Shown here: piece after piece, positions 5,797-6,072 of the stretch
How the letters are laid out: every line of letters begins with the position of its first letter
Position numbering within the stretch: position 1 is the first letter of the stretch
From: Pseudomonadota bacterium
Lineage (GTDB): Bacteria; Desulfobacterota; Desulfarculia; Desulfarculales; JAHJDS01
Length of the DNA stretch: 6,072 nucleotides
Direction: 5' to 3'
Assembly (NCBI GenBank): GCA_018812395.1
Contig: JAHJDS010000515.1
Span: 1-6,072, forward strand
The notes under the pieces: model-generated
The model's database searches: none
What the model saw: the letters and a program-made list of their open reading frames with translations, nothing else
What the model was told of the DNA's origin: nothing
Position numbers and translations under genes: made by a program

Positions 5797-5927
5797 GCCG
5801 CACGGGGTGCGAGGCCGCACGGGCGTAATTCGCGGTGCCGCTCGGCACACGAGTGATTCGCGATATGCTTCCCGTGGGGTGACACTTGGTTCTCCGCGCT
5901 CGCCGCCTCCAGGGCGTTGCGGCGGCG
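5797..5927. repeat. Dispersed intergenic repeat, copy 2
   Basis: Same-orientation partner of 4087-4216, offset by 1,710-1,711 bases. The core hairpin is GTGCC, loop GCTC, GGCAC (about 5835-5848): the stem is identical to copy 1 and the one difference falls in the loop (ACTC to GCTC). It begins about 40 bases downstream of the stop of the minus-strand gene ending at 5966, so like copy 1 it follows the 3' end of a minus-strand gene. The two copies bracket the EAL-HDOD gene. Confidence 0.75.
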
Positions 5928-5965
5928 TCGTGCCCGGGCGGCGCCGGCCGGGGGTCGGCCGTCCC

Positions 5966-6072
5966 TCAGCCGTAGAGTTCGGTCAGCACCCCCACCACGT
6001 CCTTTCTGATGGCCGCCATTTTGGGGTACAGGAAGATCAGGAACACCAGCCCGCCCGTCAAAATGACTCCCC
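5966..6072 (-). CDS. C-terminal fragment of an unidentified membrane protein
   Basis: The minus strand entering from the right edge reads GVILTGGLVFLIFLYPKMA and then AIRKDVVGVLTELYG before TGA 5968-5966. The first part is a hydrophobic stretch long enough for one membrane segment, followed by a short charged tail that would be cytoplasmic by the positive-inside rule. Only 34 codons are in the window, so I cannot name the family. The codon pattern (strong G/C third positions) agrees with hbd and the EAL-HDOD gene, which supports it being real. Confidence 0.55.
   Translation of the reverse strand, partial: GVILTGGLVFLIFLYPKMAAIRKDVVGVLTELYG

Noticed and set aside
3998..5848. Shared peptide PSGTAN-ARAASH in minus-strand frames of both repeats, suggesting a small protein family
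   Set aside because: The similarity follows from the DNA repeat; differences between copies change amino acids (His/Tyr, Thr/Pro, Arg/Leu), so there is no sign of coding constraint.

Overview
The window (6,072 bases, GC-rich, roughly 60% by eye) looks like a bacterial chromosome segment with an accessory left end and an ordinary right end. Taxonomy cannot be read directly. An EAL-HDOD signalling protein, a short-chain 3-hydroxyacyl-CoA dehydrogenase and a type I-E CRISPR remnant in a GC-rich genome would suit a Desulfobacterota-like (deltaproteobacterial) organism, but this is a weak inference.

Left end (1-1735): a broken piece of a type I-E CRISPR-Cas operon on the minus strand. cas5e (816-1552) carries a one-base deletion near 1363. 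cas6e (from 812 down to the window edge) follows three bases later. The cas6e frame never meets a stop inside the window. It runs on past the usual end of the family and straight through a well-formed type I-E CRISPR repeat (45-73). Directly upstream of cas5e, where cas7e would be expected, lies a plus-strand scar of an IS1182/IS5-like transposase that keeps only its two ends (about 1565-1735). No cas7e, cse1, cse2, cas3, cas1 or cas2 is visible here.

Middle (1736-3008): about 390 bases without a convincing gene, then a TetR-family regulator (2128-2802, plus) with an 8-base direct repeat just upstream. A strong hairpin with a T tract (2912-2965) separates it from the convergent gene.

Right half (3008-6072, all minus strand): hbd, a 3-hydroxybutyryl-CoA dehydrogenase (3008-3874), with a clear ribosome-binding site and a promoter with a perfect -35 box; an intergenic stretch holding copy 1 of a dispersed repeat; an EAL-HDOD protein (4322-5533); a second intergenic stretch holding copy 2 of the same repeat in the same orientation; and the last 34 codons of a membrane protein running off the right edge.

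Working together: the CRISPR part is probably a decaying or rearranged locus rather than a complete interference system. tetR and hbd converge and may be linked through acyl-CoA metabolism, but nothing in the sequence proves it. The EAL-HDOD gene appears to be a single-gene unit bracketed by the two repeats. The features most worth checking are the CRISPR repeat inside the cas6e reading frame and the repeat pair around the EAL-HDOD gene.
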